NCBI GenBank assembly: GCA_902797915.1 | Contig: CADBUK010000035.1 | Span: 1 to 8,710 of the forward strand | Length of the DNA stretch: 8,710 nucleotides | Origin: Oscillospiraceae bacterium | Lineage (GTDB): Bacteria > Bacillota > Clostridia > Oscillospirales > Acutalibacteraceae | Direction of reading: 5' to 3' | Shown: one piece after another, positions 1 to 5,675 of the stretch | Position numbering within the stretch: the first letter of the stretch is position 1 | How the letters are laid out: each line of letters begins with the position of its first letter | Notes under the pieces: model-generated | Told to the model about the DNA's origin: nothing | Seen by the model: only the letters and a program-made list of their open reading frames with translations | The model's database searches: none | Position numbers and translations under genes: made by a program

Positions 1-605
1 GGAAAGCCGAGCTTTCCGTAAATAAGGAGATAGTTAAATATCAGGTTAACCGCCACAGCCGCAAGCCCCGCCCGCATAGGAACAACGGTTTCACCGCATT
101 CGCGCAGGGTGTTTGAATATACCTGCACAAGCGCAAACGCAGGCAGTGAAAACAGCATTATTTTGAGATAGCCGCTACCGTAAGCAAGTGCGGCGGCAGG
201 GTCGCCGCCGTCGTCCGTTCCCCTAAGATAAAGCGAAATCAAGTCCTCTCCGTAAAACAGAAAAACAGACAGCGCAATAATCAGCAGCACGAGACCGAGC
301 CACAGCTTATAGCGAAAGGTGTTGCGTATGCCCTCGTTATCCTTAGCGCCGTAATACTGAGCGGTAAAAATTCCTGCGCCCGCAAAGCCGCCGAAGCAGC
401 AGAGATAAAACACAAAAATCAACTGATTTACAATCGCCACGCCGCTCATCTGCTCGGTGCCGATTCTGCCGACCATAATATTATCCAGCAGGCTTACAAA
501 ATTTGTTATGCCGCTTTGCACCATAATCGGAACAGAGATAGCAAGAATACGCTTATAAAAGTTTTTATCGCCTATAAATTTTCCGTATATATTTCCTTTA
601 ACCAT
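1..605 (-). CDS. MATE-family multidrug/Na+ efflux transporter, N-terminal part (partial)
   Basis: This is an inner-membrane antiporter of the MATE family, which exports drugs or metabolites in exchange for Na+ or H+. The frame is open from the ATG at 603-605 to the window edge, giving about 201 residues of a family that is usually about 450 long, so the C-terminal half is missing only because the window ends. The start is supported by GAGGAA at 611-616, five bases upstream. The N-terminus reads KRILAISVPIMVQSG and is followed by NFVSLLDNIMVGRIG, the typical first and second helix region of MATE proteins. Then come NQLIFVFYLCCFGGFAGAGIF and AQYYGAKD, also standard for the family. It lies downstream of pnp on the same strand but has its own promoter, and the pnp terminator separates them. 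The substrate cannot be told from sequence. Base use matches the neighbours, with no sign of recent transfer. Confidence 0.9.
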   Translation of the reverse strand, partial: MVKGNIYGKFIGDKNFYKRILAISVPIMVQSGITNFVSLLDNIMVGRIGTEQMSGVAIVNQLIFVFYLCCFGGFAGAGIFTAQYYGAKDNEGIRNTFRYKLWLGLVLLIIALSVFLFYGEDLISLYLRGTDDGGDPAAALAYGSGYLKIMLFSLPAFALVQVYSNTLRECGETVVPMRAGLAAVAVNLIFNYLLIYGKLGF

Positions 606-652
606 TATTTTTCCTCAATCATTTAAAAAACGCCGTAAATATCCTAAGTTGC

Positions 653-681
653 ATAATAGCATAAACGCAAACGATTTTCAA
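653..681 (-). promoter_or_regulatory. Sigma-A-type promoter of the MATE gene
   Basis: Read on the minus strand, TTGAAA (676-681) and TATTAT (653-658) are separated by exactly 17 bases, and TG precedes the -10 box by one base (extended -10). Transcription would start near 646, giving a leader of about 40 bases before the ATG at 605. A small hairpin with arms TGCCTC/GAGGCA lies upstream at 699-732; it has no obvious role. Confidence 0.6.
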
Positions 682-754
682 CATTAATAAATACAGAGTG
701 CCTCGCAAGCTGACAGCAACGGCAAAGAGGCAACATCCAACATAAAATAATACG

Positions 755-787
755 CAAAAATGGCTGCCCCGTAAAACAGGACAGCCG
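755..787 (-). terminator. Rho-independent terminator after pnp
   Basis: On the minus strand GGCTGTCC (779-786) pairs with GGGCAGCC (762-769): eight pairs including one G-U, with a nine-base loop, followed by ATTTTT. It sits about 20 bases past the pnp stop codon and separates pnp from the MATE gene. Confidence 0.75.
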
Positions 788-805
788 TTCATTTTTTTAT
801 TTCAA

Positions 806-3007
806 TTAGTCTTTTCTCGGGCGGCGGGGACCTCTGTTGTTATTGTTTCTGCGAGGCTTGCCGGGAACGTCGTCGATTTCGTTTTCGGGCTTCATACCGT
901 CAAGCTCAATCATAGCGTCCCTTCTGGAAAGGTCAATCTTGCCTTCCTCAGTGATGTTAATGCACTTAACAATCATCGTATCGCCTACTGCGCAAACATC
1001 CTCAACCTTATCAACGTGCTTAACGTCAAGGCGTGAGATATGAACAAGGCCTTCCTTGCCGGGTGCGATTTCAACAAACGCGCCGAAGTTCATCAGTCTG
1101 GTTACAACGCCATTGTAGAACGCGCCAACCTCGGGGTCTGTAGCGATAAGACGAACAACATCCGCAGCGCCGTTGCACTTGTCAATATCAATGCCGCTGA
1201 TGTAAACTCTGCCGTCTTCCTCAATGTTAATCTTAACGTCAAAGTCTGCCTGAATTTCCTGAATAACCTTTCCGCCCTTGCCGATAACGTCGCCGATTTT
1301 ATCAGGGTCGATAGAAAGGGTAACCATCTTGGGAGCGTAAGGAGAAAGCTCCTTGCGGGGCTCGCTGATAACGGGAAGCATAATTTCATCAAGGATGTAA
1401 TTTCTTGCCTTGTGAGTTTTTGCAAAAGCCTCTTTAATGATTTCGGGAGTAAGACCGTGAACCTTTAAGTCCATCTGAATTGCGGTGATACCGTTCTTGG
1501 TGCCCGCAACCTTAAAGTCCATATCGCCGTAGAAATCCTCAAGTCCCTGAATGTCAACCATCGTCATAAAGTCGCCGTAAACGCCCTGCTCGCCTGTGAT
1601 AAGACCGCAGCTGATACCTGCAACGGGAGCTTTAATCGGAACGCCTGCTGCCATAAGGGAAAGGGTTGAACCGCAAACGGAGCCCTGTGAGGTTGAACCG
1701 TTTGAGGAAAGCACCTCGGATACTACGCGGATTGCGTACGGGAATTCATCAACGGTGGGAAGCACGGGAACGAGCGCCTTTTCAGCAAGCGCGCCGTGGC
1801 CGATTTCCCTTCTGCCCGGTCCGCGTGAAGGCTTTGTTTCGCCAACGCTGTAGGACGGGAAGTTGTAGTGGTGGATATATCTCTTTTCGGTCTGCTCGTC
1901 AAGACCGTCAAGCATCTGAGCGTCGCTCATCGGGCCGAGCGTTGTAACTGAAAGCACCTGAGTCTGACCTCTTGTGAACATACCTGAGCCGTGCGTTCTC
2001 TTGAGCAGGTCAATCTCTGCGTTAAGCGGGCGGATATCGTCAATACCTCTGCCGTCAACGCGCTTATGCTCATCCTTGAGCCAGCTGCGTACAACGTGCT
2101 TCTGAACAAGATACATAATCTCGTCAAGCTTAGCCTCGTTACCCTCAAACTGCTCGTCATACTTTTCGTGAACAGCCTCGTAAATCGGAAGCAGAGCCTC
2201 GTCACGAACAAGCTTGTCGTCAGTGTCAAGCGCCTTCTTAACGTCCTCAATGCAGAACGCCTCAATCTCGGCAAAGATTTCGGGGTCGGGGTCGGAGGAC
2301 TCATACTCAAACTTGGGCTTGCCAACCTCGTCAACAATGCTCTGAATGAAGGCAACCATCTTTTTGTTTTCCTCGTGGCCCGCCATAATACATTCAAACA
2401 TTTTGTCATCGGGGATTTCGTTACCGCCTGCCTCAATCATAGCAACAAGGTCTGCGGTTGAAGCAACGGTTAAGGTTAAGTCTGTCTTTTCCCTCTGCTC
2501 AAGAGTTGGGTTAAGCACAATCTCGCCGTCAACAAGACCAACGTTTACGGAAGAAATCGGGCCGTCCCACGGAATGTCGGAGGTTGCAAGCGCAGCGGAA
2601 ACGCCTACTGCGGCAGCAATCTCGGGAGAGCAATCGGGGTCAACGCTCATTACGGTTGCAACAACTGAGCAATCGTTTCTCAAATCCTTGGGGAAAAGAG
2701 GACGGATAGGTCTGTCAATGCAGCGGCTTGTGAGAATTGCCTTCTCCCCTGCTCTGCCTTCGCGGCGGAGGAAGGAGCCGGGAATTCTGCCCACTGAGTA
2801 CATCTTCTCTTCATAATCAACTGAAAGCGGGAAGAAATCCACGCCCTCGCGCGGCTTAGCGGAAGCCGTAACGGTGCAGAGCACCTGAGTGTCGCCGTAA
2901 CTGGCAAGGAACGCAGAGTTGGCAAGGCCAGCCATTTTGCCTGTTTCAAGGCTGAACGGTCTGCCTGCAAATTCAGTTTCCCATTTTTTGTAATTCTTGA
3001 AAAACAT
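806..3007 (-). CDS. pnp: Polyribonucleotide nucleotidyltransferase (PNPase)
   Basis: PNPase degrades RNA 3' to 5' by phosphorolysis, releasing nucleoside diphosphates; it acts as a cytoplasmic trimer. The 733-residue length and domain order are complete: first RNase PH-like domain (about 12-142), helical linker (about 240-315), second RNase PH-like domain (about 322-535), KH domain (about 557-615, with GKGG at 576-579) and S1 domain (about 624-695). Residues D491, D497 and K499 in the GDMDFKVAG region match the catalytic D486, D492 and K494 of the E. coli enzyme. The phosphate-binding SNGSTSQ segment (435-441) and the RNA-gripping FLRREGR loop (79-85) are present. The tail after the S1 domain is Asn/Arg/Pro-rich and basic. 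AGAGGTG just upstream supports the start. The gene follows rpsO, the order seen in many bacteria, and is probably expressed by read-through of the rpsO terminator and regulated through the intergenic hairpin. Confidence 0.98.
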   Translation of the reverse strand: MFFKNYKKWETEFAGRPFSLETGKMAGLANSAFLASYGDTQVLCTVTASAKPREGVDFFPLSVDYEEKMYSVGRIPGSFLRREGRAGEKAILTSRCIDRPIRPLFPKDLRNDCSVVATVMSVDPDCSPEIAAAVGVSAALATSDIPWDGPISSVNVGLVDGEIVLNPTLEQREKTDLTLTVASTADLVAMIEAGGNEIPDDKMFECIMAGHEENKKMVAFIQSIVDEVGKPKFEYESSDPDPEIFAEIEAFCIEDVKKALDTDDKLVRDEALLPIYEAVHEKYDEQFEGNEAKLDEIMYLVQKHVVRSWLKDEHKRVDGRGIDDIRPLNAEIDLLKRTHGSGMFTRGQTQVLSVTTLGPMSDAQMLDGLDEQTEKRYIHHYNFPSYSVGETKPSRGPGRREIGHGALAEKALVPVLPTVDEFPYAIRVVSEVLSSNGSTSQGSVCGSTLSLMAAGVPIKAPVAGISCGLITGEQGVYGDFMTMVDIQGLEDFYGDMDFKVAGTKNGITAIQMDLKVHGLTPEIIKEAFAKTHKARNYILDEIMLPVISEPRKELSPYAPKMVTLSIDPDKIGDVIGKGGKVIQEIQADFDVKINIEEDGRVYISGIDIDKCNGAADVVRLIATDPEVGAFYNGVVTRLMNFGAFVEIAPGKEGLVHISRLDVKHVDKVEDVCAVGDTMIVKCINITEEGKIDLSRRDAMIELDGMKPENEIDDVPGKPRRNNNNRGPRRPRKD

Positions 3008-3048
3008 TTTTACACCTCTTTAAAATTTTAAGATTTTAATTTATTCAG

Positions 3049-3129
3049 AAAGGAGGTGCAATAGTAATAAATTCAAAGCGTTTTTTACATCAAGCGCCCT
3101 CAATTTACTACTATTAATGCTCCTCCTTT
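3049..3129 (-). promoter_or_regulatory. Long imperfect hairpin in the rpsO-pnp spacer, probable RNase III/PNPase control site
   Basis: In the transcript, the 5' arm (3129 down to 3102) pairs with the 3' arm (3073 down to 3049): eight pairs (AAAGGAGG/CCTCCTTT), an A-A mismatch, two pairs, a three-base bulge, then fourteen pairs including one G-U. The interior adds about six more pairs (3079-3085 region against 3093-3100) below a loop of about 11 bases. A stem of this length is what RNase III cuts. In E. coli the rpsO-pnp spacer carries an RNase III-cut hairpin through which PNPase represses its own synthesis; the equivalent role here is inferred from position and shape. It is not a terminator, as no U-run follows. 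Confidence 0.7.
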
Positions 3130-3143
3130 TGAAAACAAAAGAC

Positions 3144-3180
3144 AAAAAGCAGACGGTATTAAGCCATACCGTCTGCAAAA
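3144..3180 (-). terminator. Rho-independent terminator after rpsO
   Basis: A perfect 11-base inverted repeat, GCAGACGGTAT at 3149-3159 and ATACCGTCTGC at 3166-3176, has a six-base loop and, on the minus strand, is followed by TTTTTGTCTTTTG. It begins 8 bases past the rpsO stop codon. No convincing promoter lies between it and pnp, so some read-through is likely needed for pnp expression. Confidence 0.9.
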
Positions 3181-3183
3181 CGA

Positions 3184-3459
3184 TTATCTGTCAAGAGTAT
3201 CACGGATACCGAGCTTTGCAACAAGTGCACGGTATCTTTCAATATCCTTCTTGTAAAGATAAGCGAGAAGGTTTCTTCTGTGACCAACCATCTTGAGAAG
3301 ACCGCGGCGAGAATGATTATCCTTCTTGTGAACCTTGAGATGCTCTGTGAGCTCATTGATTCTCTTTGTAAGAACTGCAATCTGAACCTCGGGAGAACCG
3401 GTGTCGCCCTCGTGAGTTGCATATTCCTGCATAATTGCCTGCTTTTCAGCCTGTGTCAT
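3184..3459 (-). CDS. rpsO: 30S ribosomal protein S15
   Basis: S15 binds the three-way junction of 16S rRNA early in assembly of the small subunit. The 91-residue product is close to the usual 88-90. It contains the family landmarks GDTGSPEVQIAVLTKRINELTEHLK, followed by KDNHSRRGLL and VGHRRNLLAYL, all in the expected order. I chose the ATG at 3457-3459 because GAGGTGG (3465-3471) sits five bases upstream and the protein then begins MTQAEKQ, as in other S15 proteins. An in-frame ATG 69 bases further upstream has no ribosome binding site and would add a non-conserved extension. It is the first gene of the rpsO-pnp unit. Its leader of about 107 bases may carry an S15-responsive control element. 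Confidence 0.97.
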   Translation of the reverse strand: MTQAEKQAIMQEYATHEGDTGSPEVQIAVLTKRINELTEHLKVHKKDNHSRRGLLKMVGHRRNLLAYLYKKDIERYRALVAKLGIRDTLDR

Positions 3460-3568
3460 AATATCCACCTCATTTAAAATATTTGCCGATTTGCGAAAAA
3501 CACAGTAGCGGGAAAGGTGAATCTGCATTACAGCCTGCGCCCAAAACCGAGTAATTCGTATTCAGCGA
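3460..3568 (-). promoter_or_regulatory. rpsO 5' leader, possible S15 autoregulatory element
   Basis: The predicted transcript carries about 107 untranslated bases ahead of rpsO. In it, TTCACCT (3515-3521 on the minus strand) is complementary to AGGTGGA (3464-3470), which is the rpsO ribosome binding site, with seven pairs including one G-U and about 45 bases between. Pairing would block initiation. S15 represses its own translation through leader RNA folds in several bacterial groups, with unrelated structures in each. I cannot match this leader to one of the described forms, so the role is an inference. Confidence 0.4.
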
Positions 3569-3573
3569 AAAGG

Positions 3574-3602
3574 ATTATAGCATATTATAATTAATTTGTA
3601 AA
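3574..3602 (-). promoter_or_regulatory. Promoter of rpsO-pnp
   Basis: On the minus strand TTTACA (3597-3602) and a perfect TATAAT (3574-3579) are 17 bases apart, and TG lies one base ahead of the -10 box. The surrounding sequence is A/T-rich. Transcription should start near 3567. It is divergent from the rplU promoter; the roughly 95 bases between the two (3603-3698) are A/T-rich and hold nothing else I can identify. Confidence 0.8.
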
Positions 3603-3698
3603 GAAAAATTTTTCGGTATCAATATATTGTAGAAAAATAATTTAAAATTCAATATATGGATTACAAAATTACACATGCAAATTATTTATAAAAAAGCG

Positions 3699-3727
3699 TT
3701 GACTTTGGGGGAATTGTGTGCTAATAT
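3699..3727 (+). promoter_or_regulatory. Promoter of rplU-prp-rpmA
   Basis: TTGACT (3699-3704) and TAATAT (3722-3727) are separated by 17 bases, one mismatch each from consensus. A/T-rich tracts lie immediately upstream. The start of transcription should be near 3734, leaving a leader of about 180 bases. Confidence 0.8.
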
Positions 3728-3733
3728 TTTTAA

Positions 3734-3915
3734 GCCGCATATTATGGGCAATAAAGAGACTCATTCTCATACAAATCAAAAAGCAGGCTTTGCCGAAATT
3801 TTGATTTGAAACGAGAAACATACGGAGTGATTTTTAGTGCTTTGCTTGCAAAACACTCTAATCACGAAATATGTTTGGAGTACGCCTATCGTAGCGAGTC
3901 TTGAGAAAGGTAAAA
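3734..3915 (+). promoter_or_regulatory. Structured leader of rplU, L21 leader type
   Basis: The leader folds into several strong helices. A perfect ten-pair stem joins 3772-3781 (CAAATCAAAA) to 3799-3808, capped by GGC-TTT-GCC. A longer arm joins 3816-3822 to 3870-3876 (AAACATA/TATGTTT), 3827-3832 to 3860-3865 (GTGATT/AATCAC), 3836-3839 to 3854-3857 and 3841-3845 to 3848-3852. A closing helix joins AGACTC (3757-3762) to GAGTCT (3896-3901), right beside the rplU ribosome binding site. Low-G+C Gram-positive bacteria carry a known L21 leader RNA family at this place, thought to let L21 repress its own operon. Membership is inferred from location and fold, not from an alignment. Confidence 0.7.
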
Positions 3916-3921
3916 ATGTTT

Positions 3922-4227
3922 ATGTACGCAGTTATCGTAACAGGCGGAAAGCAGTACAGAGTTTCTGAGGGCGACGTGCTCTACGTTGAGAAGCTCGGCG
4001 TTGACGAAGCTGAAGAGGTAACCTTTGACGCAATCGCAATCAGCGGCGACGACGGCATCAAGGCAGGCAAGGCTTGCGAGGGTGCAAGCGTTAAGGCAAA
4101 GGTGCTTAAAAACGGCAAGGGCAAGAAAATCACTGTTTTCACTTACAAGCCTAAGAAGAATGAAAAGCGCAAGATGGGTCATCGCCAGCCTTACACAAAG
4201 GTTGAGATTACCGCAATCAACGCGTAA
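3922..4227 (+). CDS. rplU: 50S ribosomal protein L21
   Basis: L21 is a small 23S rRNA-binding protein of the large subunit. The product is 101 residues, the usual length, beginning MYAVIVTGGKQYRVSEGD, the standard L21 opening. It also has the C-terminal KKNEKRKMGHRQPYTKVEITAI segment that binds RNA. Two start codons are close together: ATG at 3916 would add Met-Phe, and ATG at 3922 gives the family-like N-terminus. The AAAGG at 3906-3910 is a short ribosome binding site and fits the second ATG better, but 3916 remains possible. A TTG at 3901 is in frame but lies inside the ribosome binding site region. This is the first gene of the rplU-prp-rpmA operon and is preceded by a folded leader that probably controls the whole operon. 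Confidence 0.96.
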   Translation: MYAVIVTGGKQYRVSEGDVLYVEKLGVDEAEEVTFDAIAISGDDGIKAGKACEGASVKAKVLKNGKGKKITVFTYKPKKNEKRKMGHRQPYTKVEITAINA

Positions 4228-4232
4228 GCGCT

Positions 4233-4547
4233 ATGATTAAAGTTGAATTTTTACAATCGGGTAATAAACTTATCGGCTTTGAGGCAAGCGGACATTCAAT
4301 GAGCGCGCCCCACGGGGAAGATTTAATCTGCGCCTTTGTTTCAAGCGCGTGCCTGATGGCAGCGAACACCGTTACCGAGGTTTTAAAGCTCAGCGCACAG
4401 GCTGAGGCGAAGGACGGCTGGCTGCTGCTGAAAATAAATGAAAACCCGATTTCCGCACAGGATACGCTGCAGGGCTTAAAGCTTCATTTAAGCGAGCTGC
4501 AAAAGGATTATCCTGAAAATATTAATGTGATTATATCGGAGGTGTAA
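4233..4547 (+). CDS. prp: Ribosomal-processing cysteine protease Prp
   Basis: Prp (YsxB family) removes the N-terminal extension of L27 in Bacillota and related phyla, an essential step in S. aureus. The 104-residue product carries the expected catalytic pair: H21 in the SGHS motif and C33 in GEDLICAFVSS, followed by the conserved NT(V/L)TEVL helix. Placement between rplU and rpmA is the hallmark of the family, and the L27 encoded next to it has the matching cleavage site. The ATG lies five bases after the rplU stop, and I see no convincing ribosome binding site (the preceding bases are CGCGTAAGCGCT), so translation is probably coupled to rplU. Its last codons contain the GGAGGTG ribosome binding site for rpmA. 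Coupling would keep the protease low relative to its substrate, but that is inference. Confidence 0.95.
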   Translation: MIKVEFLQSGNKLIGFEASGHSMSAPHGEDLICAFVSSACLMAANTVTEVLKLSAQAEAKDGWLLLKINENPISAQDTLQGLKLHLSELQKDYPENINVIISEV

Positions 4548-4549
4548 TA

Positions 4550-4834
4550 ATGCTCAAGTTAGATTTACAGCTTTTCGCTCATAAGAAAGGTATGGGTTCT
4601 ACCAAGAACGGCCGTGATTCCGAGTCCAAGCGCCTCGGCGCAAAGAGAGCTGACGGTCAGTTTGTTCTTGCAGGCAATATTCTTTATCGCCAGAGAGGAA
4701 CACACATTCATCCCGGCAACAACGTTGGAATCGGTTCTGACGACACTCTTTACGCTCTTATCGACGGCAAGGTTAAGTTTGAGAGAATGGGCAAGGACAG
4801 GAAAAAGGTTTCTGTTTACCCCGTTGAGCAGTAA
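4550..4834 (+). CDS. rpmA: 50S ribosomal protein L27, with cleavable N-terminal extension
   Basis: L27 reaches the peptidyl transferase centre with its N-terminus and helps place tRNA. The 94-residue product starts MLKLDLQLF-AHKKGMGST. The first nine residues match the extension that Prp removes in Bacillota; cutting between F9 and A10 would leave AHKKG, the same N-terminus as mature E. coli L27. The site has Leu at position 8 where S. aureus has Phe. The rest is typical: STKNGRDSESKRLGAK, then GNILYRQRGTHIHPG and GSDDTLYALIDG. GGAGGTG at 4538-4544 lies five bases ahead of the ATG and overlaps the end of prp; the gap between prp and rpmA is two bases. In many Bacillota obgE follows rpmA, but here the operon ends. 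Confidence 0.98.
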   Translation: MLKLDLQLFAHKKGMGSTKNGRDSESKRLGAKRADGQFVLAGNILYRQRGTHIHPGNNVGIGSDDTLYALIDGKVKFERMGKDRKKVSVYPVEQ

Positions 4835-4849
4835 TTAAACAAAAGCAAA

Positions 4850-4880
4850 CCGCCACGGTTTTTCCGTGGCGGCTTTTTTT
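4850..4880 (+). terminator. Strong terminator of rplU-prp-rpmA, probably bidirectional
   Basis: CCGCCACGG (4850-4858) and CCGTGGCGG (4864-4872) form a perfect nine-pair stem with a TTTTT loop, followed by CTTTTTTT. On the minus strand the same stem is followed by TTTGCTTTTGTTT and lies just past the stop codon of the convergent gene, so it can also end the metal-transport operon. The plus-strand U-run overlaps the last codon of that gene. Confidence 0.92.
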
Positions 4881-5181
4881 ACTTCTTTTTAGGTAAATCG
4901 CTTGCAACTGCGGGGAGGAGCTTGAACAGCAGCTCGCGGTTATCAACATCCGCAAGCAGCATTTCCTTTGCGCCCTCATAGGGCAATTCAAACGGGGCGT
5001 CGGGCATCAGTGCCTTTGCGGATTTTGTGGGCTTAACCAAAAATCTGTCGTCATAAATTCCGCCGATCACCTTGCCCTGATAATAAATAATGTATTCCCC
5101 CATCATTGCGCGGTGGGATACGCCGTCCAGTCCCGAAAGCTGTTCAAGAACAAACTCAAGATATTCCCTGCTTGAAGCCAT
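4879..5181 (-). CDS. TfoX/Sxy N-terminal domain protein
   Basis: This 100-residue protein consists of one TfoX N-terminal domain. The family pattern is clear: an opening helix ASSREYLEFVLEQLSGL, then RAMMGEYIIYYQGKVIGGIYDDRFLVK (17-52 region), followed by PFELPYEGAKEML. In Proteobacteria, Sxy/TfoX also has a C-terminal domain and activates competence with CRP; the short Gram-positive forms have no established role, so naming it a competence regulator would go too far. There is no DNA-binding motif that I recognise. AAAGGGAG sits five bases ahead of the ATG at 5179-5181. It is the last gene of the minus-strand unit, 26 bases after the Cys-Cys lipoprotein, and may be cotranscribed with the metal importer. 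The function is unknown. Confidence 0.85.
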   Translation of the reverse strand: MASSREYLEFVLEQLSGLDGVSHRAMMGEYIIYYQGKVIGGIYDDRFLVKPTKSAKALMPDAPFELPYEGAKEMLLADVDNRELLFKLLPAVASDLPKKK

Positions 5182-5207
5182 TTTTTCTCCCTTTATTAAA
5201 AATAAAA

Positions 5208-5663
5208 TTATGCAGCCGTAAATTCAACGTCGTTTGAAACAAGGTGTACAAACATATTCTCACCTTCGTAATAGGTTTCAAACTTACCCGTTACGGTAAC
5301 CTCCGTACCCTGAGGCGGATAATCGGAGTCCTCGTGGTCAACCCAGACGAACTCCACGCCCTGCTGGCAGCAAGCCGTTGCGTCCGAAATAATAACCGAA
5401 TAATAGGTCAGCCCCGTATCGCTTGCGTTAAGGACGGACATCGGACCCTTCATTTTAATAATTTTGCCCTCATAATCCGCGGGCGTTGTCATCATATTAT
5501 AAACCTCTGAATAAACCATTGTGCTGCTGAGCTGAGTTAAATCAACGTCAATTGCCGCAGGCTCGGTGGTGGTTTCCTTATTACTGCCGCCGCCCGAGCA
5601 ACCCGAAAAGGCAAGCAAAATGCAAAGCACAAGGCAGAGCGCTGCAAAAAGCCTTTTTTTCAT
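5208..5663 (-). CDS. Putative lipoprotein with Cys-Cys pair, metal-importer accessory
   Basis: I cannot assign a named family. The 151-residue product begins with a lipoprotein signal peptide: basic MKKR, a hydrophobic stretch to about residue 19, and FSGC with C22 as the probable lipid-modified residue (Phe at -3 is a little unusual). A Gly/Ser/Thr/Glu-rich linker follows to about residue 38. The folded part has short beta-like segments, GKIIKMKGPM, then YYSVIISDA, GVEFVW and GTEVTVTGKFETYYEG, which resemble an OB-fold barrel. DATACCQQGVEF carries two adjacent Cys residues that could bind metal. The ribosome binding site (GGGAG within 5671-5677) overlaps the stop codon of the permease gene, twelve bases before this start, so it almost certainly belongs to the importer operon. 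A role in presenting or sensing the imported metal outside the membrane is inference. Confidence 0.85.
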   Translation of the reverse strand: MKKRLFAALCLVLCILLAFSGCSGGGSNKETTTEPAAIDVDLTQLSSTMVYSEVYNMMTTPADYEGKIIKMKGPMSVLNASDTGLTYYSVIISDATACCQQGVEFVWVDHEDSDYPPQGTEVTVTGKFETYYEGENMFVHLVSNDVEFTAA

Positions 5664-5675
5664 ATTTAAACTCCC

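Noticed and set aside
1..17. Palindrome GGAAAGC-CGA-GCTTTCC at the window edge
   Set aside because: It lies inside the MATE coding frame and encodes ordinary residues, with no U-run or other sign of function.
1040..2816. Several plus-strand reading frames of 85-156 codons within 1040-2816
   Set aside because: All are antisense shadows of pnp, without ribosome binding sites or recognisable protein character.
3033..3061. Possible pnp promoter on the minus strand, TTGCAC and TAAAAT 17 bases apart
   Set aside because: The -35 box matches only three of six bases and the segment is A/T-rich, so it is too weak to annotate; read-through from rpsO is simpler.
3085..3098. A start-stop pair ATG-TAA in the loop of the rpsO-pnp hairpin, with GAGGG just upstream on the minus strand
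   Set aside because: Minimal start-stop frames can stall ribosomes, but a six-base match in an A-rich loop is easily chance and the GAGGG lies in the stem.
3460..3528. Upstream in-frame ATG at 3528 that would extend rpsO to 114 residues
   Set aside because: It has no ribosome binding site, the extension is unlike other S15 proteins, and the ATG at 3459 has a good GAGGTGG site.
3901..3921. TTG start at 3901 for rplU
   Set aside because: It lies within the leader helix and the ribosome binding site; L21 proteins begin at MYAVIVTGG, supported by the ATG at 3922 (or 3916).
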